NCBI RefSeq assembly: GCF_964340395.1 | Contig: NC_135549.1 | Span: forward strand, 11,543,342 to 11,607,341 | Source: Glandiceps talaboti | Lineage: Eukaryota; Hemichordata; Enteropneusta; Spengelidae | DNA: 64,000 nucleotides | Reading direction: 5' to 3' | Part shown: piece by piece, positions 1 to 15,700 of the stretch | How positions within the stretch are numbered: the stretch's first letter is position 1 | Layout: each line of letters begins with the position of its first letter | Made by a program: the position numbers and the translations under genes | Notes under the pieces: generated by a model | Database searches by the model: none | What the model saw: only the letters and a program-made list of their open reading frames with translations | Told to the model about the DNA's origin: nothing

Positions 1-2145
1 GAATAGAACGTTTATTTTCCTTTTCAAAGGACTCCATTTTCTAAACGTCGTCCCAATTTCTGATACATAATTCAACATGGCCGCTGACATGCAATTCGCA
101 TTTAGTTCTTTTCATGTAATGTTGATCTGACTAAATTGATGCGTGACAACATTTCAGACAAAAAATCATGAATAATGCTTGAGTGTCTTTCATTCTTTTC
201 TTTTTTTCAAATTGGTGATAAAAACCGAGTACGATGGCAATGCAATTCCATCACAGCTCTATTCTGGTAATTTCGAAGCAGGCAATTACCATATACTGGT
301 CTCTGTAAATCTGACGTGAATTCTCTCGAGATGTAATCTCGTGACCCCAGTACTATCAGACTTTAAGTGTAGGAATGCCAAGACGTAGTCACGCGTGATC
401 GTGACTTGGGTTTAATAATATCAACACATCATCTACCAGACTGACGTGTTTGAATATAAAGCCATAACTATCATAGAATATCGGAAGATTAGTCTTATCA
501 AAATTTGTGACTTTTAATTCCTTCAAAAAAGGCATACATGTATGGTTCAATTCAAAAATAAATATGAAATTCGTGCAAAACAGACTTCGTATCGTGTAAG
601 CTTATTTATTTTCAAAATATTTAACGGGGAAATCGCTTTGCTTCCAAGAACTTAAATTAATAATAATGTACCTGCTACACTCAGACGAAATACTATCAGC
701 TTGCTTAAAGCACACCCGTAAAAACATAACAATTTCCTTGTGATTATTGTTGGTTTTTCCCGCCCTTGAACTCGCCCGTGGATGGCTATAGTGTAGCTAA
801 ACCTTATCTCAAGAGGGCGCGTGTCTTGCTTCAAATGTCAGTGTTATGAATTTGATCAATTACCATGATGGTTGAACATTTGATTCATGTATCTACATTG
901 TCCCTGTCAATACGTCTGATTCCAAACTTAGTTACACCATTCACTATGTTTAATTATTTTAGACTGGTTGTATGATGATATCGCTGATTAGCCTGTACAT
1001 CATGACATGTAATGCCAACACGTCTGAAACTAGCTGTATTGACCCTGGAATTATGGTATGATAGGTTATGTATCGTACACAATAAATTAGATTATATATA
1101 GGTTATCAAACGTGCGCCGAATGTACCCAAGCTTTTTCATATTAGGTATGTTTATCATTTCAAATTAGATTATTTCCAACATAAAGTTGATTTTAGTAAA
1201 ATTGGTGATCTAAACAGAGTAAGTCTGTTAGATTTACATTTGAATCAATAGAATGTACATGGTATACGTACACATTCAAGGTATTCATAATGGTTGTACT
1301 GCTCTTATACTGTACGAACAATACTGTACGGGTAAATTCTCAGTACAATTGAATTTAGTTGATGAACTGAATATATGAGGATTGACATTGAAATGGCCTT
1401 CAAGTTTTCATTTTCTTTATAAACGACACGAAGGAATTATGGGAGGGAGCTACTAACATAGCTTTAAGTTTATGTGATCACTTGGTTCATCGTACCCTTC
1501 ATACATTTAGAAACGATTGGAATAAAATGACTTTATCGTAAAATGTTATTTTTCTGATTTTCCTCATTGTATAATATTTCTTTTCCAATCTTCCATTAAC
1601 TTAATATCGGGAAGTGCATAATGAAAGGCATAACTGAATTGTATTGATATAGCCAAAGTATGAACTGACGTCGACAGCCCTTTTGCGACTGTTATATGAC
1701 ATTGTGACCGATTGCAACATCGTATACGTTTTATTGATCGAACATGTGGGTGTTTTGTTGGAGGAAAGTTTGTTAAACTTCAATATGACATCCTTTTGTG
1801 GCAATGAGCACAAACAAACAATTGCGTATCATCCGTTCATTTCCTTTGTTAAATATCTTGTGTTATTTACATTACTGAATAGCTGGTATGATCTAACATG
1901 TAGTGTACACAATGTATTATCAAATGTAAGCCGAAAGTACATCAAGTTGAACATATAAAAGTATTTCACTTGAAAGTGTGCAGAAAGATAAACTTATCTA
2001 TACGTTACGATAACATACTATATCACAAGACATATTAACGACATAATTCGATGAATCAGTCAACCTGTTAAAAACAAAGCGCCGCCAAAGCAAGGAAAAT
2101 GAGTTGAATTTATAGATATATCTCGAAATTTGCGAGTTATTGTTG

Positions 2146-2340
2146 CAGACTACAAAATGGCAAGCTTACGGTACAGTCTTGTAAGTTTATGGTACAGACT
2201 ACAAGATGGTACAGACTACAAGATTGTAAATTTATGGTATAGACTACAAGACCGTACGTTTATGGTATAGACTACAAGATTGCAAGTTTATGTGCAGATT
2301 ACAAAATTGAAAGTTTATCGTACAGACTACAAGATTGCAC
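2146..2340. repeat. 28-bp tandem repeat, ~6-7 diverged copies
   Basis: Unit GACTACAAGATTGTAAGTTT-ATGGTACA, with one copy lacking half of the unit. Confidence 0.85.
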
Positions 2341-4145
2341 TTCGGACAACGAAATATATTATTTACAAATGTCATCATATACTATCGCATGTAAAGCAAA
2401 GTCATTGTGCCCTGGGGAACATTTTCTTTAACGTGTTATCTCTACACATATGAAGACTTCACTCCCACAACATACGTCAATTTTGAAAATGAGAGATAGC
2501 TCCCAATTGGAGTACTTCTCCTACAATCTCAATAATACCAGCTATAGCACTTCACTTTATTAATTTCTGAACACACACACTAAATATTTCAATACGTATT
2601 AATAAATGCACTACCTGACGATACTTTAAATTTGAAATTCCTTACTTCAATTGGCCAATAAGTAATGAATGAATACGGTGAATATGGTGAATGATCAGGA
2701 CTTCGTTCACTCGATAAAAGCTTCTTACAAATGACAACTACGTAATATGTACATCATCACAACAACGTCTGTATTTATGATTTCAATATCAGTAATTACT
2801 GTCGTTTTTCTAGGTTAACGTATATGAAAAAAAATCTTGTTTTTTCCGTATTTCTTTCGTGATATCTTCAGTCGATGATTTTATTTTGTCCTAGGATCGC
2901 ACACAAGTAATCCAAACTGTCTTAGTTGTGATAAATGTCTCCAATCATGGTAACAGAAATGATAGTGGCAGTCTTAATACACGTAGTAGTTCATAGTTAG
3001 GTTTACCGGTATATATTTCCGAAGTGATCCTTTGAACTCATCAATATACGGATGGACTATAATTTTAAGCCACTCTAAGTTGTTAGAATTAGATATCAAT
3101 TGGTCGATAATCATTTACAAATACGATTTACTGATAAGATCTACTGATATGATTTACTGTAACAATAAATAAATCGCTAGCATTGCATTAGTATGCTTTA
3201 AATCAGTAGTGACAGGTATATCATTAATTATCAGTTGGTATATCAATGATGACGTCATGATTAATTTTGCTATATGAAGTGATCAACTTTGACTCAAAGT
3301 TTTCATATTGTTGGAATTAATTTGTTTTGGCTATGTTTGATAGCTTTGACGTATGTGATATTAGTCGTTCATCCGTTCTATGCGCTGATTGGCCATATCC
3401 CACTATCGATGTCACTCGAAGAAAGAATCTAGCTCTGCTCTTGCGTAAGTGTCTGAACAAAATGTTTACTCAAGATATGTTCCTAACTATAAAATAATAT
3501 ACTCATTGTTGAACTCTCAAAACCTCCTCGACTACTCCTAGGTTTACCAAGCTGATTGGATTATCCAATACTAATATATTAATAAAGATATTATTTTAAT
3601 CAGTTATACCGTTCACACACACACACTTGTCGAAAAAAGAACAAATTAAATTGGAATTAAAACAAATTAAACTGGAATTAAATTTCCATCTGCAATGCCT
3701 TCTTACACCCACCCCCCTCCACCGCTGATTGTTTTCCCTCAACAACGTCAGTATGTTAATGTCTTTTTCAGTGTTAGGAAATTTGGCATGAAAGAAATTT
3801 AAATCATTTTGATGACAGATTATCAATGTCACTTATCATAATTTTAGGAACAAAGTAATTGACAAAAGCAAATGTGGGTTAATTCAGTCCTTTATAACAA
3901 GCAATAAAAACATTACAAAGAGAAAAAAAAACAAAAAACAAGCAATGGCTATCGTTTACCATTAACAATGCGTGTAGCGATCAGTCATATGAGATTTCAA
4001 CAAATCTGTGAGGCATATTAAAGATTATGTACATCCTACAAGTTATGTCAAATTGCTGCTTCGTGAAGAAGTGAGTCGTGAGTTTAAGGGTGGTCATCTT
4101 ATTGTTGTAATTCTACCTTTGCAGAATTTATATTCTACCTTTGCA

Positions 4146-4148
<3 letters not shown>

Positions 4149-4233
<85 letters not shown>
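4149..4233. repeat. (TA)n microsatellite
   Basis: 85 bases of uninterrupted TA. Confidence 0.95.
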
Positions 4234-4237
<4 letters not shown>

Positions 4238-5544
4238 TTTTTGAAGCCTTTCACTTCAATTTTTCATTACTGGTGTTGACCTTTCTTCTTTGAATCTGCT
4301 TATAAGTAAACAATTATGTATTCGTCTTCACTATGGCTTCAAGACAGTCACCTTCATCCCTATAGAAAATGTCATATCATATATCTTACCTTATCAGTTG
4401 TCATTCTTCACATCTTAGACAGAAACGAATACCGAGGAATATGAAGTATGGTGCCTGAAAGCATTAACTAAGAAATGTATGTGTCTGGATATTGACGATT
4501 CATTTATCCTTATTGCAAATGGTTTGTCATGAGATTGTAATTACTGTGTTTGGGTTCAGACATGACGCTGTTTATACATGTCGCCAAACACCTAGTTAAA
4601 AATGAATATATTTTATTGCAGTAGCTCACATGGGTGTCAAGGCACAATATTATAGGTACTAATATCGTATATCTGGATATGTCATTCAAGTGTTAAAGTT
4701 TAATGTCCTTTGTTTTATTTTTATGACGCTCATAATTATGCCTAACATATTGTTATCTTACGAAGCTCATCTCCTATGCATGACTTATTGTGATTTAATT
4801 ATTGTAACGACCACAGCGTCGCATGTTTGAGCCACTTGGGTTTTGACAGCGGAGCTCTGAGCATCTGTCTCTCCTGGCTCTGACTTTGGAGAGAGGCCGC
4901 GAGGCCGAACTCAGGGCTTTGATAAATAAAGTCTATGTACCAGTTATACATACATCGTATGCAGTTTATCCTTTTAAGTTTTACTACAGTACGTGCTGAT
5001 CTTCAGTTTTGATAGGTTGATATAATACTATGTCATTAAAAAAAATCTTCAAAACGTCCCTTACAGTACCGTCACCCTGTAGAGTTTGTTTTCAATTAAA
5101 AAACGGGATTGGGATATTTTCAATATCACTATTCGTTTGCTTGAATTAAAAATAAAGGTGACCATCCAAGAGTCATGTTGCTCCGACGGTGAAGTTTGCC
5201 TGTTATATATCTCGTTCAAATTTGTGCATAATTTCAGTTCAAATTACAAAGACATAATAATTATAGATAATATTTTATTTATTATTTCACCGACTTAAGA
5301 GAGACTAACGCTGACAAATGAATGAGGCCAGTAAACTAAATTCGTAGTTATAGAGTGCCAAGTACTTCGATGAAAAATGATATCAACTAATTTTAAATTT
5401 TTGTTTTCTCTGTATTTTCTCTTGCACAATCTAGCATTATTACAATCTGGGTCGATAAAACAATTACCATTATTAGTTATTTATTATCATCAACGGCATT
5501 TTCATGCATATCATTTTGGAAAGAATTGAGTTTATAAATTTATA

Positions 5545-6272
5545 ATGAAAGTACGTGTTGGCAAATTAAATGTATTTCCATTCGAATGATTTATTGTTGT
5601 TCATATAGTGGGGGGGAGTGAGTAGATTTAATGGATCATTTGTGAATTAGCTAAATATCTGTATGGTAAACACGTAGTATTCCTAACACATTTCGACAAC
5701 TGGTCTTCCTCAATTTTCCATGATGAAATATTCACATGGAAAAAATTTGTCTGCCACTTTACTTTTATGCACAGATTCAATAAGGTTAAATTTTGACATT
5801 TTCCTCACAAACATAATAAGGTGAAACTGAATAGTTATCCTGGAAATGTAACGACATGATTATTCAGCCTTTTTTTGTACAGACTGAAGAAGTATGAGTG
5901 TAATACCGTATTTGAGGAGACGTCGTGGCGCTACATGTATGACCTTTATAATAGATGGTGGCAGAACGCAGGGTTTGGGTTTATTTATTGAAAAGATAAT
6001 ATCACATTTGAGTGTATTAGACAGATATCACTATATAAATTCATATCAAGCTAGTTGTGTACAGCTGTGCACTTTGACCTCGAGGACAGTGTGGTAATTT
6101 AATAGATTCTGCGAAGCCAACTGAATGAAACGATGTATACTAAACTCTGTCGTTAATATGCGATGGATTTGTCAAGGTAACAAAAGGAATACTATGCCTG
6201 CAAACATTTTATATGAACAACAATAAATCATTCGAATGGAAATACATTTAATTTGCCAACACGTACTTTCAT
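5545..6272. mobile_element. TIR element with perfect 62-bp inverted repeats
   Basis: 5545-5606 and 6211-6272 are exact reverse complements (ATGAAAGTACGTGTTGGC...). The ~600-bp interior includes a 67-codon plus-strand frame at 5894-6097 without motifs. Perfect arms mean a recent insertion or conversion. Confidence 0.85.
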
Positions 6273-7424
6273 CTGGAGTGTGTCTCTTTCCTTAGATCTC
6301 ACATAACTGGAAATGTGGTTAAATGATGCACATATTTATTCAATCCAGATCTTTGCAATGTAGTACATCTTCATGTGGCAATGTACTGGTATTATAAATT
6401 CAGTCAAAAATATCACAGCGTGAAGGGTAGATGTGAATTTAAAAACGCTAAGCACTCATCATCTTCTTCAGCCTTACCACATCAACGCTTTTGTCAGGTT
6501 GTTGGGTTTTTTATTTTTTTTGTTGACAGAACGCCGATGTTTAAATGAATATCACACGAGAGTATTTTCCATCTTGTTGTCATGACAAATTGTCAGGTCA
6601 GATTTCGGTGAACTGCGAGGCAATTTATAACGCTCATCCTGATTGGTTACTTGACGACATATTTTTCCTCCCATATGATGATAAATTTGATCTATGATTC
6701 AGACCTGCCCATGGTTGTCTATGAGAGAAGTGCTGGAAATTACAATGACCTCAGCTCACGAGATGAGGATAAAATCAAAATTTATTTTCGGGTACACATT
6801 GTGACTCCTGAAGTATTCTATATTGGAGAGTAATGTTATTGTGCAAAATGTTGGTATATTAAAAGGATTTCCAGAATTGACAATACTGTAATGATTGATT
6901 GATGATTCAGATCTAAAAACAGAATAAGATGGCTATGACCCCAGTTCTGAGACGATTTTCTCATATTTAGCACACGGACTACATGTCTAGTTAAGCTACA
7001 AATACAGGATTTTAATGTTGCACAACGTTAAGACAAATTTATTTATGGAAACAAACAAAGACTTCTCTGGAAGACTTTAAAGGAAGGCCACTTGCATTTC
7101 ATATTACACGTAATTATTTCAATTCACAATTGCTAATTTCATTAAAATAACAGTAAATACTCACATTTATTTAATCAAGTTGTGTTACATGTTGTCAATA
7201 CATTTTAAGGAGACGGACACATTTGGCCAGCAAATAATTTCGGGTGCAAACTTCAAACCTATCAGCTTTACCCTATTTTATCTTTAATAGTCAGAAATCT
7301 TAATAGTTGGTGTCCGATGACTAACCTTTGACCTACAGTTATGTAATAACCCCTACCCCTTGTATGCATCACACCTACTAAATTGGCAACTCAGTGACTA
7401 CTTGCACTGTCATCGGTAGGTTTA

Positions 7425-7570
7425 CTGAAACCCACAAGACTGTGATGAAACCAATGCTACTGCAATAAAACTCGCGATACTACAACAACACCAACGAGAC
7501 TGCAATAAAATCCACGAGACTGTAATAACAGTCACGAGACTGCAATGAAGCCCACGAGACTGCAAAACCC
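7425..7570. repeat. ~20-bp tandem repeat, ~7 copies
   Basis: Unit close to CCACGAGACTGCAATAAAA, diverged towards the left. Confidence 0.8.
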
Positions 7571-10500
7571 CCAGGGCAATCTTACCCTAGGGGGGCAATG
7601 GGAAGCAAGTCATGAAGTCCAATATCAAGAAATAATTACTGGCTAGAATGGTTAAGCTGCAGGATATAATTGGACAGGTGGAAGTCACAGAAAACTAAAT
7701 TAAGTGTCACCTGTCCATATACAACACCTACGTTGTGTTGTCACATAAATTAACGATTTTTCATTCTTCAAGATAATGAAATATATAATTTCCTTACTGT
7801 TAGGTGTTTTAGCTGATAATTTAGCTGATGATGAAGTAAATTTACATGATAAATTGACAATAAAATATGAGAATATCCTTTTAAAAACAGCATTAATTTA
7901 AAAACAACTTCAATATCTGTATCTCATCTCAGATGTCTTACATATATGACGAGTCGTCTAGTTTATAAAAAAAAAACACTTAAAGTTGATACAGTTCTTT
8001 CACGTGTCTGTGATATTTTAGCTAATTTGAATTATTTATACACAAATAATAATCAGGGGTATTTCATCATCTCACCCCTGTCTGTCTGTCTGTCTGTCTA
8101 CTGTCTATCTCGTTGTCTCGAGCTCTCTGTCTCTCTGGTCAGCTTGCTAGCTGCCTGTCTGTCTAACTGTATGTCTGCGCATGCCTGGCTGTCTGACTCC
8201 GTCTCTCTCCGTCTCCCTATCTTGGTTAGTCTCGCCCCTGAACAAAATGCTTGAATTCAAAAGTGTACAGTCAGCGGGTTTACTGTGTTGGGTGAACTAT
8301 AGATGGATGAAAGCTCGGCGGAAATTTAAAGGCCTTATGGGAAGTTCACTTTCATTCTGCGCAGAGTGTGGGGCCAGAGTCATTCCCAATAAATGTGCTA
8401 CATAGGATTTATGATGTTATCAAGAACTCATTATATTGGATTCGGCTTGAATTGATGATGAAAGCAGTAAAAACACCATCGGGCATCCCACCACTGAGAC
8501 CAGTCAATTATCGACCACTTGACGATCTAATAATCATGCATTAACTCTGTTAAATGAATGATGTCTACTTCAAACCTGTCTTATTTGATTCATTTACGTG
8601 TAACTTATGTGTCGCGTTCTTCCAGGTGGTGAAGACGACGAAGTGTCTCTTGGAACACTAGTACAGAAAACAGTACATGATAATGCAATGGCAATACATT
8701 TATCCAACATTATATATAATAGATTACATCGGTCTAAAATAAAATGCAATGTCAAAATTGTCCCTGAAAGGAAAAATGTTTTGTGTGGCAGAGTTGATAT
8801 ACAAATGTACAGATATTATCATAATGCAGGATTATTATCTATTATTTTATCTTGATTCTTATATTCCAGGGTATCAAGGCTTAAACCTTTTGATCAAATC
8901 ATCATAGTGACAATCCATCTTTTCTAAAACACCTGACATCACATAAGTTCAAAATGAAGTAATGATATGCAATCAATGCGTGTTCGCTGAATACTAACAA
9001 TATATGTGACACCTGTTTGCCATACAAAGTATTAACTACGTAATACAAGTGTCATGACCTTTACTCTTTATGCCGGATTCTTGTAATTATCACAATTTAT
9101 GTAAATCATATTTCATAGCTGTGGTTCAGTGTGAAGCTGTCGTTGAACGTGAAATCTGTCGCCCACAAAACAAGCAAATTTGAAGGTAAATAGAGTGAGG
9201 CGATAAATGCAAATACACGAGTTGAATACATATTATCGGGTCCCACTAACAGCGTTATAGCCAAGCTTTAGAAAATGTGTATTAACGACTTGAGACATAC
9301 GAGCGGAGAGGTGAATCAGTTAAGTGGTCTGTCTCTGTAATATAGACAACAGACGTTCGTGTAGCAGTGAGAAGAGTGTAATTAGGCGGTACTGACGTTA
9401 TGTCGGCGATAATATTCTTCTCATTGGGTGAATTTAAAGCAAACGAGACGAAAACTGTACAAAAACACACAACACGTGACGTAGAGGCTAGAAACCATAC
9501 GTTCAACTAGTATAAAATGATATAAATAGAGTAATGGTGCACTTCGTTCCTATTTTACGTTATCTGATATTATTCGGCCCCAACAATCATGAAAGAATTT
9601 AATCATTGTATTTTCGTTTATGTAATACAGTGTTGTTTGGGAATGTAATCATTGTACTTTAATTTATGTAATACTGTGTTGTGTAATACTGTGTATGGTG
9701 CCAAAAATGAATTTCCGTATATTTTCTTGATAACAAATATATATTTTATCTTATCTAATATCTAATCTCATCTCATCTCATCTCAGCTTATATTACGACT
9801 TGTTCCTAGAAAATCCGAAATGGTATTTTGAAATCTCCACAAGTGACAGTGGCTGTAAATAACGCTGATCTGAATTGTTGTGATGTAATGGCGTATTTAT
9901 AATGTCTGTTGATCATTTGTCATGGACACTTTAACGAGATTAAAATCAGTTGAAATTACCAATTATTCACCAACTATTTAATTACTTAAGGAGATGCATT
10001 ATGTTGAGATTATTTACACTAAATGTGTCACAGTCTTCCTGTGATTTGTTTAGCTTGGCGCTGCAGGTGTTTCAATGAGGTATGGCAAGACGAAGTCTTG
10101 CATTGTATATAATTCACGCCCTGTTGCAATTGTACAAATTGATAGAGAGCTATGTCAAATTGTCGATTCTATATATATATATTTCAAGGGTGTGTTAAAT
10201 TTTATTGTACGACATGATTATCATAATAAAGTACACTATATGAACTTGAAAATGCAACGTGTGTTAAAATCACTCGCAGAGTCATATCAATCACACTTCA
10301 ATTGCACTTCTTATTATAAACATCGTGTGGATATATAACAGAGTTGACAAATGACAACTAATGAACACTTAAAAACTCAGTCTCTTGTAAAGTATTAACA
10401 AATGTAAGTAATTATTGGGGTGAAGGTCATAACGATGATATAACGCAAACCTACTGTCCACCCAAATGGATTTCATCTCCAAGCAATTAAAGTAGCATGC

Positions 10501-10822
10501 TCGTCGTGATATAAATAAGTAAATGAAAGATAAAACATCACGTTCAGTTTAGTTCTAAATAACTTACTTCATCGTGATAACGCTATTTTGGAAAAGAGAG
10601 AGAGGGGGGACTTTTTAAGTTATTTAGTACTTCTAGTAAGTTCGTCCCATGTACGAACATGTACAGTATATGGCAATTACCCATAATTCAAATCAATAAA
10701 TTTGAATTTGAATTCCTACATATGTTTTCTACAATTTTCAACTAAATCAATTAGTTATATAAGTGGAGTATTAGTAGCTTATTAGAATAAAAAGAATTGA
10801 GATCAAATAATCAAAATCCTGC

Positions 10823-10824
<2 letters not shown>

Positions 10825-10884
<60 letters not shown>
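10825..10884. repeat. (TA)n microsatellite
   Basis: 60 bases of TA; smaller TA patches continue to 10936. Confidence 0.95.
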
Positions 10885-10885
<1 letters not shown>

Positions 10886-12179
10886 CTCGGTGAGTATCAA
10901 TCTGCTATATATAATATATATATATTATATATATAAAATAATAACATTAGTATATGTTTACACCATGCACAAACCAAGTTGAACAAAAAATGTGGCATTT
11001 ATACAGTGGTTGTCTATGTCACGACAACGCGTGTCTACGTCATTGGCTCTACTCTGTTCGAAATATGAGTCAAACCGTTCAAAATTGCCCTTTTCCCCTG
11101 ATAATAACTTGATGTCCCTGATATCCTAGTAATTATAATATCATGCTAGGGTCACCACATAAGCTCGAATTGGAAATTTAAATATATTATTACAATTTGT
11201 GTAAACAATAACTGAATAATACTATTCTTTCGATTTGATATAGAATGATCAACTTGATTGCGTGGTCAATATTGTGCAACTTTGGAGTTCATGATACATT
11301 TGTAAATTGTTGTGTAAATAATATGTATGGTTGGTCTTTGCATTACTTGTTATTATAGTGTATCCCATGAAATCTTAGTTCGCAGCCCACTCGTACTCGG
11401 CATGGCATGGTAAGGTCTTCATGCACGGTGTATCATCGCGTCGTACGCCACGGTTCATGCTAAACTGGAATACTTTAAGATAGAGAGTTTGAAATCGTTC
11501 ACACGTCACAGATTTACAGTTCATTAGTAAATTACTTAGCTTGCCAAAGGCTACTGGTCTTGTTATCATCATTATATATAAAACATCAAAAGTTAAGTCA
11601 GCCTGCAGGCCTGTATAAAGCTAACCATCATTTTACATGTACACGTAGGCACATTGCAAATCCAAATGATTTCATAATTATATTGTAACATCGTGATTAT
11701 GGTCCAGTAATCATTCAAACTTCATAAAGGAAGAGTTGATTATATGAACTAGCTAACTGTGGTTGACGGTCCTTGCTTTTTGCGCTACTCAGTCGAGAAG
11801 AATGCGTGCCTTCCACGTTGTAAGAAAATGTTGCAATGATCTCATAAAGCCTGCCCTCTCTGGCAAATTCTTTGTAGCGAACACATAATTAATCCTTGTA
11901 TTAAAAGGCAAGTTTGTCGTTTATCAAGTTTCAAAATTATTTTGTTGAGTTTTTGTTTTGTTTGTCAATCCTAGAGATCATTATGCTGTGTAAATCAGGC
12001 GGGAATCGTTTCATTTCGGTCACGTGATCTAATGAAATATGGCACAGACAACAAATTCTAATGACGGCGTCCATGAGTCACGTGACTATTCATCGAAATT
12101 GAATAGCAGGAGCACTTCACACACATTTAGCATTAAGCTCGATCGATTGCGGGGCTACGCCGCTCTGGTTCTCGCTATT

Positions 12180-12335
12180 ATTCCTCAATTTTTCCTCCAT
12201 TCAGCCTGAAAATACTCGTGACCTAAGGTTTTTCACAACTCGTCAGCGACTCGTAGTGACAAAGCCTCTTAGGTCACTCGTAATGTCCTTGGCTGAACGT
12301 AGCAAAATAGTGAGGATTAATATCTACATATAAGT

Positions 12336-12386
<51 letters not shown>

Positions 12387-12395
12387 TCTATCTAT
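12180..12395. mobile_element. Short hairpin element followed by (TTTA)n
   Basis: 12183-12230 is an imperfect inverted copy of 12268-12315 (CCTCA...CATTCAGCC...CTCGTGACCTAA). It is followed at 12337-12390 by TTTA repeats, which may instead belong to the next element. Confidence 0.6.
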
Positions 12396-12715
12396 TTATT
12401 CAATTAATGGAAGACCAACCGGAGCAAGTCCCATTTACAGGCTCCTAAGAATGAAAAACACAAGAAAAAGACAAGAATACAAAACACACAAATATGTCAA
12501 AACAAACGAAATTAACAAAATGCACATAAAACACATTACAAGGCAAATATATAAAATTAATCTTGGACTTGGACTTGGTGAACTTGAGATGACAATCTTG
12601 CAAACACGGCATTTTCGAAATACTACAACAGAGATCATTATAAGTTGTCATACATCTCTGGTTGGCACAGGGTTTAAAAACTTTGTTTGTACATATACAA
12701 AATACTGACAACTTA
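12337..12715 (-). mobile_element. Probable non-LTR retrotransposon 3' end with (TAAA)n tail
   Basis: On the minus strand an AT-rich, T-rich UTR-like stretch leads to AGGAGCCTGTAAATGGGAC, TTGCTCCGGTTGGTCTTCC, TTAATTGAATAAATAGATAAATAAA, ending in TAAA repeats. This is the usual look of a 5'-truncated CR1/RTE-like LINE. No reverse-transcriptase motif remains. Confidence 0.45.
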
Positions 12716-15700
12716 AGAATGAGTCATGTGGTTTCATGACACATCATTTATAATAAATAAGTTCAAGGTATGACGTTATAATATGATCAAGCTATTTTCT
12801 TTTCTTTTCAACGTATCTACTTGAGTAAAAAAACAAACACAGGAAAACTTAATTCAATTATTTATCAGCTCACAATCATTGAGAGTGGAGTGACTTAGAC
12901 AAAAATGTGTAACTACTCTACGTCATTCTTTCCGAAAACGACTGCCTCGTCTTAGTTTCAAAATTCAAAAATGAAACTATTTTAGCAACGACTCAGCTGT
13001 TAGAAGTGCAAGCATATTATTTGGTTTGATGTATTACCCCCCCCCCCCCCCGAGTGTTTTGATGCACGTCGCGTTAGTGGTCGTCAACCATGATAAAACA
13101 CCATGAACATAGCTAAAAGGGGGTATAGCAGCTGAATAGCTAGACTTGATCTCGTAGATAAATGTTAAATATATATGTGTAGCATTGATATCGTTAGTGA
13201 ATTTAAGCAGACGAAATTTCCTGAAAAATGACTTCCTGTTTGTATGAAAGAAAAGCTTTTATCCGTATGTATTTCAATGCCTGGAATCTGTTCAATAGGC
13301 TCACAATCCTATAGTTAGGCCGGAAATCTGAAAAAAAAGTTCGATTTTCAAACTAACTAAATAATCATAATTTCAAAAGGTTGCCTTGACACACTCTGTA
13401 TTTCGTTACACGTCTGCACGTAGACAATCTAGGGACTACGGGTCTTAAGACCCAGGTTTTTGAAATGTGTAAAGACAGATTTAAAGGTCGTATAAACGCA
13501 TGAATTTACATCCATTGGGAGACCATCGAAAGTGTTAGCATATATAAGATTATGAAAACTGTATTCAATTCTTTGATAACAACGACAGTCCTATACTACT
13601 GTACTATAGTGACTATCTTTTAAATTCACAATCAGCGAACAGGTATGTCGCCATTTAAATACACCTCGGCACAATGAGATTGTAGCAAGAATCATGATTA
13701 TTTCCAATTCGTTAAGTAGTATAACATAGCCTTGAAGGGGGAATACGTCGATTTTGAAGCTATACACCACTATTGGTTGCCATGGAGTAATACCCTGTAA
13801 TGGCAGTATGTCTCCCCAGGGTCTCCCCTCTTGTAATATAAATTGATACTATTCCTTCTGACAGAGTTGGTACGATTGCTTCATTTCCCACTGGGTTACA
13901 GTGTATGCAATTGCGTCATAAACGAGGTATTTGCACCTCAAAGCAGCATGCAATTTTTGATTATTCTATCCTGGCATTCACCATAACCTTTCTAGGTTGG
14001 TGTTCAGTTTGATATAAATCTACAGTGTGTGCAGTTTTTTGTTTTTACACGGATGGAAATTTAAGTAAATCTAAATAAGTATCGTATTTAGGATCTCATA
14101 AACCTTTGTTTCAAAGTTGCTATCTCATAATGTAAGTAATTGCAACTTTTAACAATTATATCCATTCAATAGAATCTATGCTTAAATATTCATAATCTGA
14201 TAATATATAAGAAGATTAGCTACAAATCACCATGCATTCAATCTATAATTATTCCTTTATTAGGATTAATTATGACCTTACATATTAATTTATAACATTA
14301 TTTTTTCGCACTTTTTTATATTACAGTGACACATATAACATACACACCGTTCCGGTCTTTAAAAGTGTTTGCAGATTCTATAACATATATTGTAGGCCTG
14401 CTGTTATAGTAGAAACTGTCATGCATGTGCATTTTAGATGTACCGATTCTCATAATACAATGCGGATAGCTATACTGTTTTCGCTTCGTTTCCAGGACTA
14501 CAACAAGTATGATTTCTAAATGAGTTACTCGGGAATAGTTGATATTAGTACTCCCTCGGCAAAGAACTACGATTGATCTAAAATAACAGTATTTGCCATA
14601 CAGATAAATAACAAATATCTCCTACCATAAGTCTGGCGCCAGTCGGCGCTGTGTTAGAAATTGGCCTCGATATATAAAACATGCTTTGTACTTTTGACAA
14701 ACGAAATGTGATATTTATGTACTCCTAGCATCTTGGTTTAATTTAATCCAGTCATGTTCAGAGTAATAAAAAATGAATATGTCACGTGATGTTCATCACT
14801 TATTTCATTCTCCAATATATTATATATAACTGCTTAACAAAGCCTATTACAGACGTTTGTCACATTATTATGTATGTGAGCACTTCATCCTACAATTGTA
14901 ACTTTTATCTCTGTGAACTAAAAGTATCTTGTACTTAAAATTTAACATAAATATCGTTGAATTCGAGAGGTCGAGTTAATACTAAGTAAACTTCATATTA
15001 AGCTTACATACATTACAGCCGTACCATATGTAACTATTTCAGGCGATAATGCTCGGCACTTGTGATTGAATTCACTAATCGTTAACAACGACGCTATTGC
15101 ATGTGGATGAATTTGATGCTTAAAGTGTTTAACAAATGGGCACTCTTAGGTCGACTCCTGGCAACTGATTTCGCGGGGATGAGTCAAATTGGCATAAAAT
15201 GGCTACGTGTACAAAATTGTTATGGATATCGAAGCGCACTGGATTGTACATTGGAATTCAGAAAACGTCTTGTCGGCCACGCAGTAATTGTTAATCTCTT
15301 GATCCAATCATGTGTAAAATAAGATAAGTACTTGTCTGGTTATTACTCTGTCTTATGATGTGTATTCTAAGTGCAAATGCCCTCAATACCACATTTACCC
15401 CTGCCCCCTAGTTTAACTCTCATAGGTTCGGGTTTTGACCGGTACCTGTCGCAATTACATTTTGGCGAGTGTAATATTATAGTTGAATATGATAAATATT
15501 TCACTATAATGATAAGCTATTGTTCACAAAATGTATATACTCAGTCAATGTATATTGACATCAAATATTGATATGTTAAAGTGTAGTATGGCTTTGTCTG
15601 AACAATGACAAAGAAACGGAAATATGTCAAACTCGCAAGGTTTGGCGGGAAAATTCAATTCTCAAAAAGCGTTGGGGTGAATACTGATTATATGTTCAAA

